This document shows, piece after piece, positions 7,812 to 16,165 of a stretch of 64,000 nt of DNA (position 1 is its first letter; every line of letters begins with the position of its first letter). The notes under the pieces were generated by a model. That model was given only the letters and a program-made list of their open reading frames with translations, ran no database searches and was not told the origin of the DNA. The stretch lies in assembly GCA_036502625.1 (NCBI GenBank), contig DASXYG010000003.1, positions 1 to 64,000 of the forward strand, in the 5' to 3' direction. Source of the stretch: DASXYG01 sp036502625 (GTDB lineage Bacteria; Actinomycetota; Actinomycetes; Streptosporangiales; Streptosporangiaceae). Position numbers and translations under genes: made by a program.

Positions 7812-10800
7812 CTACAGGGGCGCCCGCCAGAGCGTGACGTGCTCCGACTGGACGTCCGCGGTGGAGCCGACGCCGAGGATCGAGCCGCCGTTGACGACGG
7901 CCGCGTTGACCGCCTGCTGGCCGGGGCCGAGCAGCGCGGACCCCTTGAGCTGACGGGCCTTCCATGACGTGCCGTCGTCGGTGGTCCACAGGTGGACGTG
8001 CGCGTCGCCCGGCGTGCCCTCCGAGGCCAGCAGCGCGAAGCCCTTGCCCAGCGGGGTGATGTCGGTGACCTGGGCGGTCGCCGAGGCGGCGCCGGGCGGC
8101 TGCGCGGACTGCCACGACTTGCCGCCGTCGACCGAGGTCATCGTCATCGGCGCGGACGTGGTACCGCTGAGGGCCATGCCGCCGGCCACGATGCGGTTGC
8201 CGTTCACCGCGACGCGCGTCAGCACGGCGGAGTCGGCGCTCTCCGGGGTGTCCATCTGGACCTTGGTCCACTTGACGCCGTCCGGGGAGATCCACGCGAC
8301 CGGCTGCGAGCCGTTGTCGCCGTCGACCGACCCGACCGCGACGAAGCCGAACGGCCCGGCGACCACGTCGTTCATCACCTGGGTCGTCTTCTTCGGCGCG
8401 GCGAGCCCCGCGCCGCCGCCCTTCGTCCAGGACTTGAGGTCCTTGGACGTCCACGCCATGGCGTCGCCGCCGGACGAGCCGACCACGGCGTAGCCGGCCG
8501 GGCCGGAGGCCGCGGCGTTCGCGCCGGTGTCGGCGCCGGAGAACGCCTTGTCGGAGTCGAGCGCGGTCCACTTGGCGCCGTCGGCGGACGACGCGACCAG
8601 CGGGTGGCCGCGCCCGGCCCGGCCCACGGCCAGCCATCCGGACGGGCCCGGCGTCACCGAGTTCAGCCGCTGCGCGGCGGAGCGGGCGAACACGCCGTCC
8701 GCGGCCGTGGCGGGCCGCCAGGTGGCGCCGTCGGCGGAGGTCCACGCGGCGGCGTCGCCGTTCGAACTGCCGACCGCGACGTAGCGGCCGCCGGAATAGC
8801 GCACGTCGGTGAGCATGTGGTCCGGGTGGGTCGCGCCGGCCATCTTGGCGAAGTCGGTCGTCGTGACGCGCCCGCTGTTGGCGGCGACCGCGAGGTACGG
8901 GTCCTCGTCCTCGCCGAACGTCGACCCGGCCGCGATCATGCCGCCCGGCACGGGCACCACGCCGCGGATCGTACGGCCGCTGTTGGCGCCGAGGTCGCCC
9001 AGCCGCTTGAAGCTCTTGCCGTCCGTACTGGTGAAGCCCACGCTGTGGCCGTTGCCCAGGGTGCCGAGCGCGGCGATGCCGTCGTTGGTGGCGGACATCA
9101 TCGTGATCTTGAGGTTGTCCTTCTTGCCGCCGGTGACGCTGCCCGCCTGCTTCCAGGACTGGCCGTCGGCGGACGACATGACGACGCCGTTGTGGCCGCC
9201 GGACCCGGGGCGTACGGCGTAGAAGTCGTCCTTGGTGGCGCCGAGGCCCACGAAGTAGCCGCCCGAGCCGCCGGACTGCGGCACGCTGACGGCCTGCCAG
9301 GTGGAGCCGCCGTCGGTGGAGCGCCAGAAGCCGTCGCTGTCGACGGTGGTCTTCTTCTTCTCCTTCTTCTTTTTCTTGCCCTTCTTGACCGTGACCTCCT
9401 TCGTCACGGTGCGGCTCTGCGTTCCGCCCGCCACCAGGACGTCGGCGCGGGTGGCCAGGCCGTAGATCTTCTGGGCCGAGCCGCCGGGGACGTCGAACTG
9501 GGCCTCGTCGGACCGGGTCCACGTCTTGCCGTCGTCGGACTCCCAGACGACCGGCGTGGTCTTGCCGCCCGACGTGTGGCTGCCGGCCGCGAGGAAGCCG
9601 GACGTCTTCGCGACCAGCGCCGAGACGCTGTCACCGGGACGGAAGGCCGTCTCGACCTGGGCGTCCGGCATCTGGGTCCAGGTGGAGCCGTCGGGGCTGG
9701 ACCAGACGGGGACGTTCGTGAGGTTCAGCGCCACCCATCCGCCGGGGCCGCCCACGATGCGCGTCGGCGCGCCGCCCGGCGGAACCGCGCCGCCGCTGGG
9801 GCCGTGAATCTTGCCCGGCGCCCACGTGGCGCCGCCGTCGCTGGAGGAGAAGAACTGCGGACGGTCGAATGCGCCGCCCTTCTCGCGCCCGCTGACGACG
9901 ATCCGGTTGCCGAAGCGGCCGATCGCGCCGATGCCCTGGTCGACGCCGTTGCCCTTCGCGCCGGCCGGCATGGCGAACGTGGTGTCGGCGATGCCCGCGC
10001 CGCCGATGCGGGTGTCGTGCGGACCGCCGCCGCCACCGCCGCCCAGCAGCGACACCCCGGCGATGATCACGACGACCGCCGCCACCGCGCCGACCGTGAT
10101 CAGCAGCGGGCGCGGGATGTCCGGCAGCGGGCCCTTGCGCTTGCGGCCGGCGATGAACGCCTCACCGGACTGCTGCCAGTCGGGCTGGCCGTCGCGGCGC
10201 GGCCGCTCCCACGCGGCGCCCGCCTCGCGCCAGACGAGGTTCACCCGCTGCCATACGGACGGGTTCATCATGCCGGGGGTGTGCCGGTCGGCCGGGGTGG
10301 CGCCGCGGCCCGGACGGTCGATGCGCAGCCCCGGGCCGCCGGGCATGCCGCGCAGCGCCGGGGTGTCGGCGACGGCGCGCTCGCGCTCGCGGCCGGGGCG
10401 CACGGGCTGGCCGAGGCGGTCGGACAACCGCCCGGGCTCCTGCGCGGCCTCCTGCTGCTGCGCGCGCCGGCGTTCGTCCGTACGCGGCGGCCGTGATTGC
10501 ACGGGCGCGGGCACCTCGGAGACGATCTCGTCGTCGCCGTGGTCGTCGTCGCCGGTGAGCTCGCCGCCGGGCGCGCCTCCGCCGGGCGCGCCCGGGATGC
10601 CGGGCCCGCCCTGGACGAACTGCTGCGCGATGTTCTGCTGCTCGATCGTCTGGTGCTGCACGTTGGTGTGGTACGACGGGCCGCCGATCACCGGGCCGCC
10701 GGGCGCGCCCGTGCCGGACGCGGCCGGGGCGCCGGGCTGGCCGCCGGGCGAGGGGCCCCAGTCGACGCCGGGGCGCGGCGCCGGGCGCGCGTGCTCGGGG

Positions 10801-11399
10801 CCGCCGATGCTGCCGGGCGCGAACGGAGCGGGCGCGGGCGCCCAGCCGGGCGCGGGCGGGCCCGCGGGACGGCCGGACTCGGGGGGCTCGCCGCCGTCGG
10901 TGTCGTCGTCGCCGTCGGCCTCGGGCGGCTCGGTGCCCTGCGCGCCGGGGCGGTACTGGATGCGGTCCGTCGGGCCGGGACGCTCGGGGCGGTCGGGGTC
11001 GGACGCGCCGTAGCGGATGCGGTCGGTCGGCAGGGGGCGCTCGACCGTACGGCCCTCGGCGACGCCGTCGGGCGGGGTCGAGAGGTCGATGGGGAACGCG
11101 ATGCGCTCGGTCGGCGGCACGAGGTCGGGCCCGTCGTCGTCCTCGGGCTCGGGTTCGGGTGCGCGCTCGGGCGGCTCCTCCGCGATGTGCTCCTCGGAGC
11201 CGCCGACGCCGGTGCCGCCGTCTTCGGGCTCGTCGGCCGCGCCCTCGGGTTCCTCCGGGGGGTCGCCGGGGTCGCCGGGATCACCGGCGGAGGGCAGGTC
11301 GGAAAGCCGCTGGGTCACTTCGAAATCACCAGCGTCGTCCCCTTCGCGGCGCGCGCCGCCGCCACCCGCACCCGGCCTACCGCCGCCGCTGGTACCCAA
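7812..11399 (-). CDS. Single-pass membrane protein with 12 Asp-box (BNR/sialidase-like) repeats and a long disordered acidic N-terminus
   Basis: 1195 residues. The TTG at 11399 is the start because GGAGG sits 7 nt upstream; an in-frame ATG at 11501 has no such site. Residues 1-425 are acidic and proline/glycine-rich, with three PT(D/E)RI motifs (PPTERIAF, LPTDRIRY, GPTDRIQY). One hydrophobic span (about 430-448) is followed by a glycine run. The remaining 740 residues would be outside the cell. They carry twelve S-x-D-(G)-x-x-W/F Asp boxes, for example SSDGGATW, SPDGSTW, STDGGSTW, SADGATW, SPDGVKW and TDDGTSW, so one or two beta-propellers are likely. A lysine-rich loop (about residues 665-685) interrupts one blade. 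No sialidase FRIP motif or catalytic set was seen. It may sense or bind a surface ligand and pass the signal through phosphothreonine docking on the inner PT-x-RI motifs; both ideas are inference. Confidence 0.85.
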   Translation of the reverse strand: MGTSGGGRPGAGGGGARREGDDAGDFEVTQRLSDLPSAGDPGDPGDPPEEPEGAADEPEDGGTGVGGSEEHIAEEPPERAPEPEPEDDDGPDLVPPTERIAFPIDLSTPPDGVAEGRTVERPLPTDRIRYGASDPDRPERPGPTDRIQYRPGAQGTEPPEADGDDDTDGGEPPESGRPAGPPAPGWAPAPAPFAPGSIGGPEHARPAPRPGVDWGPSPGGQPGAPAASGTGAPGGPVIGGPSYHTNVQHQTIEQQNIAQQFVQGGPGIPGAPGGGAPGGELTGDDDHGDDEIVSEVPAPVQSRPPRTDERRRAQQQEAAQEPGRLSDRLGQPVRPGRERERAVADTPALRGMPGGPGLRIDRPGRGATPADRHTPGMMNPSVWQRVNLVWREAGAAWERPRRDGQPDWQQSGEAFIAGRKRKGPLPDIPRPLLITVGAVAAVVVIIAGVSLLGGGGGGGPHDTRIGGAGIADTTFAMPAGAKGNGVDQGIGAIGRFGNRIVVSGREKGGAFDRPQFFSSSDGGATWAPGKIHGPSGGAVPPGGAPTRIVGGPGGWVALNLTNVPVWSSPDGSTWTQMPDAQVETAFRPGDSVSALVAKTSGFLAAGSHTSGGKTTPVVWESDDGKTWTRSDEAQFDVPGGSAQKIYGLATRADVLVAGGTQSRTVTKEVTVKKGKKKKKEKKKTTVDSDGFWRSTDGGSTWQAVSVPQSGGSGGYFVGLGATKDDFYAVRPGSGGHNGVVMSSADGQSWKQAGSVTGGKKDNLKITMMSATNDGIAALGTLGNGHSVGFTSTDGKSFKRLGDLGANSGRTIRGVVPVPGGMIAAGSTFGEDEDPYLAVAANSGRVTTTDFAKMAGATHPDHMLTDVRYSGGRYVAVGSSNGDAAAWTSADGATWRPATAADGVFARSAAQRLNSVTPGPSGWLAVGRAGRGHPLVASSADGAKWTALDSDKAFSGADTGANAAASGPAGYAVVGSSGGDAMAWTSKDLKSWTKGGGAGLAAPKKTTQVMNDVVAGPFGFVAVGSVDGDNGSQPVAWISPDGVKWTKVQMDTPESADSAVLTRVAVNGNRIVAGGMALSGTTSAPMTMTSVDGGKSWQSAQPPGAASATAQVTDITPLGKGFALLASEGTPGDAHVHLWTTDDGTSWKARQLKGSALLGPGQQAVNAAVVNGGSILGVGSTADVQSEHVTLWRAPL

Positions 11400-11739
11400 G
11401 ACTCGTCCTCCGGCTGTGTCGCGACCCTCGCTCGCCGTCGACGGCGAGCGACACGCCTCCGCTGTGAAACGAAAGTTCCGGCCGATCGTACTAAGGGGCA
11501 ATGGCCCGGAGCGGTCTCACGCGGGCTTCCACGCGAGTTGAGCCCCGAACGTGATCGGCGGCCGGATCGGCCCACCCGCGCAGGCGCCTGGACGGGACCG
11601 GACGGCCCCGGCCCGGAGATTCCCCCGTCCGGATCGAACGGATTATACCCAGGCGCCCGAATTATCGGGAGGGGCAAATACCCGAAACCGCCAACGCGCC
11701 GCGCCGAGATACCTGACAATGACATGCGGAGGGGGAATC
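11400..11739. other. 340-bp divergent intergenic region
   Basis: It separates the membrane-propeller gene (leftward) from blaI (rightward) and should hold both promoters. I see GC-rich imperfect repeats around 11580-11630 and AT-richer patches near 11640-11675 and 11710, but no clear BlaI-type palindrome and no gene. Confidence 0.5.
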
Positions 11740-12117
11740 GTGAAGGAATTCGGTGAACTCGAATCCGCGATCATGGATGTCGTCTGGGAGGCCGAACATC
11801 CGCTTCAAGTACGTGACGTACGCGAACGGCTCGACTACAGCAGAACTGTGGCCTACACCACCGTCATGACGGTGATGGACATCCTGCATCGCAAGCAGGT
11901 CCTGCAGCGCAGCAAGAACGGCCGTGCCTGGCGCTACTGGCCGACCGAGACGCGCACTGAGCACACCGCGCGCCTCATGAACGAGGTGCTGGGCACGAGC
12001 GGGGATCCCCCCGCCACGCTGTTGCACCTGGTCCACCTGTTCAGTGACGAGGACCGCGCATGGCTGCACGACGTCCTGCACCGCGAGGTGTGCCAAGGAT
12101 CCACGACCGCGCTTTAG
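11740..12117 (+). CDS. BlaI/MecI/CopY-family transcriptional repressor (orphan)
   Basis: 125 residues from the GTG at 11740, with GGAGGGGG 4 nt upstream. VKEFGELESAIMDVVW begins the winged-helix domain typical of the family: the recognition region is about residues 30-60 (YTTVMTVMDILHRKQVL) and a short dimerisation tail follows. Family members repress beta-lactamase, copper or cell-wall genes and are usually inactivated by a partner BlaR/M56 membrane protease. No M56 gene lies next to it; the nearest metalloprotease gene in the window is M48, 48 kb away. The inducer and targets are unknown. Confidence 0.9.
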   Translation: MKEFGELESAIMDVVWEAEHPLQVRDVRERLDYSRTVAYTTVMTVMDILHRKQVLQRSKNGRAWRYWPTETRTEHTARLMNEVLGTSGDPPATLLHLVHLFSDEDRAWLHDVLHREVCQGSTTAL

Positions 12118-12133
12118 CCGGCGTTTAGCAATG

Positions 12134-12166
12134 GCGAATTGCCGCCGCTTACCGCGGCCAATTCGC
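12134..12166 (+). terminator. Bulged stem-loop just after blaI
   Basis: GCGAATTG-CCGC (12134-12145) pairs with GCGG-CCAATTCGC (12154-12166), with one bulged base. It starts 16 bp past the blaI stop. Confidence 0.55.
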
Positions 12167-12213
12167 ACCTGCTATTCACCTTCGGAATTGCCATCGGCAT
12201 GAAACGGTCCACC

Positions 12214-12241
12214 GGGGTGTGGCCGGATCCGGCCACACCCC
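12214..12241 (+). terminator. GC-rich perfect hairpin, second terminator after blaI
   Basis: GGGGTGTGGCC (12214-12224) and GGCCACACCCC (12231-12241) are perfect 11-bp arms around GGATCC. It would insulate the gene that starts at 12319. Confidence 0.7.
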
Positions 12242-12318
12242 GCTCTAGGCCATCGGTGACCTGGCCACTACGGAAAGCGGCTGGTACATTCCTGCGTCCC
12301 CGACATTGAGGAAGCAGG

Positions 12319-13359
12319 GTGCCGCTGCGGGTCGTCCAGTGGTCCACCGGAACGGTGGGCGGCATCGCGCTGCGCTCGTTGATCGAGCGCCCCGAGTTCG
12401 CGCTCGCCGGCGTGTACGTCCACGACCCCGGCAAGGTCGGCCGTGACGCGGGCGAGCTCGCCGGCCGCGCGCCCACCGGCGTGATCGCCACGTCCAGCGT
12501 CGACGACATCGTCGATCTGCGCGCCGACTGCGTCTGCCACATGCCGCTGCCGTCGTTCTGCTTCGGCGCCGACCCGCACCGCGACACCGCCGACATCTGC
12601 CGCCTGCTCGCCGCGGGCACCAACGTCGTCACCACGACCGGCTTCGTCCAGCCGCGCGAGCGGTGGATCCGCGACCGAATCGACGCGGCCTGCGCCGCGG
12701 GCGGCGCCTCCCTGTACGGCACGGGCGTCAACCCCGGGTTCATCGCCGACGCCCTGCCGATCGCGCTGTCCGGCATGGCGCAGCGCGTCGACCACATCTA
12801 CCTCCGCGAGACGTCCGACTTCTCCGGCCACCCGTCGCGCCGCATGGTCGTCGACCTCATGGGGTTCACCAAGCAGCCGGAGGACTACCTCGCCGGCGCC
12901 GGCCGCTACCGCGCCTACCAGCGGATCATCTTCGGCGAGAGCATGCGGCTCGTCGCCTCGGCGCTCGGCACGGAGATCGACGACATCGAGGAGTCCGACG
13001 AGTACGCCGTCGCCCCCGAGTCGTACGACGCGGCCATCGGCGAGATCCCGGCCGGAACCGTGCACGCCAGCCGCTGGACCATCTCCGGCCTGCTGCGCGG
13101 CATGCCGGTCATGACGGTCGAGCTCGTCCACAAGGCGGACGCCGCGCGCTGCGACCTCTGGTCCGACCCCGGCTTCGCGCTGCGCGTCGAGGGCGTGCCG
13201 TCGATCTCGGTGTCCGTCGACGAGTTCTCCCACGGCCTGGTCGGCGCGGCCGCCCACGCCGTCAACGCGATCCCCGCCGTCTGCGCCGCGCCGCCCGGCC
13301 TGCTCACCTGCCTCGACCTCCCGCTGATCGCCGGCCGCCGCACCGCGACGTTCCGCTAG
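12319..13359 (+). CDS. NAD(P)H-dependent amine dehydrogenase / dihydrodipicolinate reductase-like protein
   Basis: 346 residues; GTG start with GAGGAA about 5 nt upstream. The N-terminus RVVQWSTGTVGGIALRSLIE is a dinucleotide-binding Rossmann motif of the DapB-like group that includes 2,4-diaminopentanoate dehydrogenase. VVTTTGFVQP and GTGVNPGFIADALP match the conserved central motifs of this group. Mycobacteria and other actinomycetes carry many such paralogues, often in lipid or xenobiotic catabolism, with unknown substrates. It stands alone between a terminator and a separately promoted PPOX gene. Confidence 0.8.
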   Translation: MPLRVVQWSTGTVGGIALRSLIERPEFALAGVYVHDPGKVGRDAGELAGRAPTGVIATSSVDDIVDLRADCVCHMPLPSFCFGADPHRDTADICRLLAAGTNVVTTTGFVQPRERWIRDRIDAACAAGGASLYGTGVNPGFIADALPIALSGMAQRVDHIYLRETSDFSGHPSRRMVVDLMGFTKQPEDYLAGAGRYRAYQRIIFGESMRLVASALGTEIDDIEESDEYAVAPESYDAAIGEIPAGTVHASRWTISGLLRGMPVMTVELVHKADAARCDLWSDPGFALRVEGVPSISVSVDEFSHGLVGAAAHAVNAIPAVCAAPPGLLTCLDLPLIAGRRTATFR

Positions 13360-13399
13360 CCCGGCCCCGCGGCGTTCGCCCGCGTCCTCACCTCCGTAC

Positions 13400-13428
13400 T
13401 TACCTGACCGAACCTCGTTCGGTAGGTT
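13400..13428 (+). promoter_or_regulatory. TetR-type operator inside a promoter spacer
   Basis: ACCGAAC-CTC-GTTCGGT (13407-13423) is a perfect 7-bp inverted repeat. It fills the 17-bp spacer between a weak -35 (TTACCT, 13400-13405) and a -10 (TAGGTT, 13423-13428) that precede the PPOX gene at 13456. Repressor binding there would block RNA polymerase. No TetR gene lies nearby. Confidence 0.7.
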
Positions 13429-13455
13429 GGCGGCAGCCGATCCGGGAGGTAGCGG

Positions 13456-13935
13456 ATGTCCAACAGGCGCACGCAGATCCAGATGACCCCCGAGGAGCTC
13501 GACGCGTTCCTCGCCGCGGAGATGAAGGTCCAGATCGCCACCATCGGCAAGGACGGCGCGCCCCACCTGTCCACGCTCTTCTACGCCCTGCACGACGGCA
13601 AGGTGGCGTTCTGGACGTACGGCACCTCGCAGAAGGTCGTGAACCTGCGCCGGGACCCCCGCATGACCTGCCTGATCGAGACCGGCGAGGCGTACGACAA
13701 GCTGCGCGGCGCGGCGCTCTACGGCACCGCGCGCATCGTCGACGACCTCGACGAGGTGCTGCGCGTCGGCGGGAAGGTGGCCGCGCGCATGGCCGGGGCG
13801 CCGGCCGAGCAGTTCGACCCGGACGCCGACCCGCAGGTGCGCGCCGGCCTGGAGCAGGCCGGCCGCAAGCGCGTCGCCGTGCTCATGGACGTCGACCGCG
13901 CCGTCACCTGGGACCACGGCAAGCTCGGCGGCTGA
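13456..13935 (+). CDS. PPOX-class (pyridoxamine-phosphate-oxidase-like) F420-type oxidoreductase
   Basis: 159 residues; ATG with GGGAGGT upstream. The split-barrel fold shows in VQIATIGKDGAPHLSTLFY and WTYGTSQKVVNLRRDPR, which bind flavin or F420 phosphate in this family. Length and motifs fit the small actinobacterial F420/FMN PPOX group, whose members reduce biliverdin, quinones or xenobiotics. The cofactor cannot be proven from sequence alone. A TetR-type operator lies in its promoter, so it is probably induced by a small molecule. It converges with the DedA gene, with 12 bp between stops. Confidence 0.85.
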   Translation: MSNRRTQIQMTPEELDAFLAAEMKVQIATIGKDGAPHLSTLFYALHDGKVAFWTYGTSQKVVNLRRDPRMTCLIETGEAYDKLRGAALYGTARIVDDLDEVLRVGGKVAARMAGAPAEQFDPDADPQVRAGLEQAGRKRVAVLMDVDRAVTWDHGKLGG

Positions 13936-13947
13936 CCGGGCGTACGG

Positions 13948-14604
13948 TCAGCGGCCCTCGCCGGTCGGCTCGGGCTGCTCCTCGCGCGCCCGCTCCTCGG
14001 CGTTCTCGCGCCGGCGGCGGCGCAGCGCCCACACGACGACCCCGGCCACCACGAGCACCGCGAAGGCGATCGCCGAGCCGGTGCCGATCAGGTGCTCGAC
14101 CCGCTTGTACGCCGCGCCCGCGAGGTAGCCGACCAGCGTGAAGGCCACGCCCCACACGAGGCCGCCCGCGGCGTTGAACACGAGGAACCGGGGATACGGC
14201 AGCTTCGAGCTGCCGGCGAGCGCGGGCATCAGCGCGCGCAGCAGCGCCAGGAACCTGCCGAGGAAGACGGCCACCGCGCCGCGCCGCCGGATGAGGTCCT
14301 GCGCCTTCTCCACGCCGGCCCGGTGGCGGCGCAGCGGCTTCGACGCGATCAGCCGCCCGCCCGCGCGGCGCCCGATCTCGTAGCCGACGGAGTCGCCCGC
14401 GATGGCGGCCACCACGACGATCACCATCAGCCACGCCAGCTCGACCCGCCCCTGCGCGGCCAGCACCCCGCCGACCACGACGGCGGTCTCGCCCGGGACG
14501 ACGAACCCGAAGAACAGCGCCGCCTCCGCGAACACGAGCAGCGCCGCCAGGCCGTAGACCCAGCCGGGCTGAACGTGCATCAGCGTGTCGACGACGGTTC
14601 CCAC
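13948..14604 (-). CDS. DedA-family membrane protein (VTT domain)
   Basis: 218 residues; GTG at 14604 with GGAAGGA upstream. The family motifs are present: FFGFVVPGETAVVVGGVLA, GDSVGYEIGRRAG and FLGRFLALLRALMPALAG, within about 4-5 membrane segments. DedA proteins include undecaprenyl-phosphate/polyprenyl-phosphate and phospholipid transporters or scramblases. Acidic residues of the family (E in VVPGE, D in AGDS) and the conserved arginines are kept. The C-terminus is a charged cytosolic tail (RRRRRENAEERAREEQ). The lipid substrate is not defined. Confidence 0.9.
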   Translation of the reverse strand: MGTVVDTLMHVQPGWVYGLAALLVFAEAALFFGFVVPGETAVVVGGVLAAQGRVELAWLMVIVVVAAIAGDSVGYEIGRRAGGRLIASKPLRRHRAGVEKAQDLIRRRGAVAVFLGRFLALLRALMPALAGSSKLPYPRFLVFNAAGGLVWGVAFTLVGYLAGAAYKRVEHLIGTGSAIAFAVLVVAGVVVWALRRRRRENAEERAREEQPEPTGEGR

Positions 14605-14804
14605 GTGGTGTCCTTCCGCGATTCCCGGTAAAGGAGCCTATCCGTCCCCGCGAGGAGACACCGGAATCCCCGTAGGGACAGGCGTCGAGGTCTTCCGGTA
14701 CGCCGCCGCGCACCGTACGTTTGGCTCTCGGAACGCATCTGGCCTCCGCCGGGCACCTGTCAAGGCGGGCCGCAGTCAGCGCGGGACCGAAGTGGGGAGG
14801 GCCC

Positions 14805-15755
14805 ATGCCCGAGAGCACCTACCCACCTCTCGGCACCCCGGCCGGCCGCTACCGGCGCGAACCCGGCTGGTTCAGCGAGCGCGTCACCGCGGACGGCACG
14901 AGCAGCTTCCCCGTCCAGCCCGGCCGCTACCACCTCTACGCGTCCACCGTCGACCCCTGGGCGCACCGCGCGCTGATCGTGCGGCGGCTGCTCGGCCTCG
15001 AGGAGACCATCGGGCTCACCGTCACCGACCCGATCCGCGACGAGCGCGGCTGGCGGTTCACCACCGGCCCGGACGGCCGCGACCCCGCGACCGGCGCGCA
15101 CTACCTGGCCGAGCTGTACGAGATGACCGACCCCGCGTACGCGGGCGGCATCACCGTGCCCTGTGTGTGGGACCGCGCCACGCGGCGCATCGTGTCCAAC
15201 GACTTCACGCAGATCACGCTGATGATGGAGACGGAGTTCCGTACGTACCACCGCCACGGCGCGCCCGACCTCTACCCCGTGGAGCTGCGGCAGCAGATCG
15301 ACGCGGTGAACACCCTGGTCCACCTGCACGTCAACGAGGGCGTCTACCGCGCCGGCATGGCCACCACCCAGGGGGCGTACGACACGGCGTTCGACGCGGT
15401 CTTCACGACCCTCGACGCCCTGGAGGAGAAGCTGACGCGCCACCGCTACCTGGTCGGCGACCGGCTCACCGAGGCGGACATCCGGTTGTACCCGACGCTG
15501 TTCCGGTTCGACGCGGTCTACTACCCGCTGTTCCGCTGCAACCTGCGCCGGCTCGTCGACTACCCCAACCTGTGGGGCTACGCCCGCGACCTCTACCAGC
15601 GGACCGGCTTCCACGACACGTCCGACATGGACGACGTGAAGCGGCACTTCTACCAGACGATGGACGCCCTGAACCCGTCGCGCATCGTGCCGAAGGGGCC
15701 GTACTCCGAGTGGCACGCCCCGCATTTCCGCGACCGGCTCCCCTCGCGCGCCTGA
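14805..15755 (+). CDS. Xi-class GST / glutathionyl-hydroquinone-reductase-like protein with Asp in place of the catalytic Cys
   Basis: 316 residues from the ATG at 14805, with GGGAGG 4 nt upstream. Overall length and motifs (YHLYAST, HRALIVRRLLGLE, VPCVWDR, SNDFTQI, LTEADIRLYPTLFRFDAVY) match ECM4/YqjG-type enzymes that reduce thiol-hydroquinone conjugates. The family nucleophile sits in a CPWAHR motif; here it is VDPWAHR with Asp50 (codon GAC), so the classical thiol chemistry cannot occur at this position. Actinomycetes use mycothiol rather than glutathione, so the substrate may differ as well (inference). A strong terminator follows 7 bp after the stop. Confidence 0.85.
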   Translation: MPESTYPPLGTPAGRYRREPGWFSERVTADGTSSFPVQPGRYHLYASTVDPWAHRALIVRRLLGLEETIGLTVTDPIRDERGWRFTTGPDGRDPATGAHYLAELYEMTDPAYAGGITVPCVWDRATRRIVSNDFTQITLMMETEFRTYHRHGAPDLYPVELRQQIDAVNTLVHLHVNEGVYRAGMATTQGAYDTAFDAVFTTLDALEEKLTRHRYLVGDRLTEADIRLYPTLFRFDAVYYPLFRCNLRRLVDYPNLWGYARDLYQRTGFHDTSDMDDVKRHFYQTMDALNPSRIVPKGPYSEWHAPHFRDRLPSRA

Positions 15756-15762
15756 CGCGTAC

Positions 15763-15787
15763 GGGGACCCAACAAGCTTGGGTCCCC
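15763..15787 (+). terminator. Terminator after the GST-like gene
   Basis: GGGGACCCAA (15763-15772) and TTGGGTCCCC (15778-15787) form a perfect 10-bp stem with a 5-nt loop, 7 bp after the stop at 15755. Confidence 0.9.
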
Positions 15788-16165
15788 GATTGAGGCCGAA
15801 GACCCTCCTTGCGGACCCGCCCGATTCCTATCGTGGAGGCCATCGGGAAGGACCGGCGCTGAAAGATCTGGGGGCCGGGCCGGGGTTAGCAGGGGTGCTC
15901 GCCGGACGCGTGGCCGGCAAGACCCCGCCCGGTCCCCTCCGCGGCGGACCTGCCCCGTCGGGTCACGGGGGACGGCGCAAGGGACGGGCGCTGTCCCCTG
16001 TTTCCTGCGTCCGTCCACATTGCGAACGCCCCACTGCGAATGAGACGTGGATCACCGCACAGGCCGATCATCGTCGCTGATAGCAGCACCGCGGAACATA
16101 CGAGGCGAGTAGCCTTGTTTCTCGATTACAGATCCGAGCGATTCCGGAAGTGGGCGATCTCCGCC
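15788..16165 (+). other. 378-bp non-coding region upstream of kgd
   Basis: No credible gene is seen. It should hold the kgd promoter and possibly a long 5' leader. The notable structure is the stem-loop at 15968-15998. A few AT-rich stretches occur between 16010 and 16140. In-frame codons continue from 16040 into kgd, but that part does not match the family. Confidence 0.5.
15968..15998 (+). promoter_or_regulatory. Stem-loop in the kgd leader (attenuator-like)
   Basis: GGGGACGGCGC (15968-15978) pairs with GCGCTGTCCCC (15988-15998): 11 pairs with one G-U, a 9-nt loop, then TGTTTCC. It lies about 170 nt before the kgd start. It could be an attenuator or simply a terminator for upstream read-through. 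Confidence 0.4.

Noticed and set aside
15778..16080. A 100-codon open frame upstream of kgd
   Set aside because: It starts inside a terminator hairpin, has no ribosome site, and looks like random GC-rich coding.
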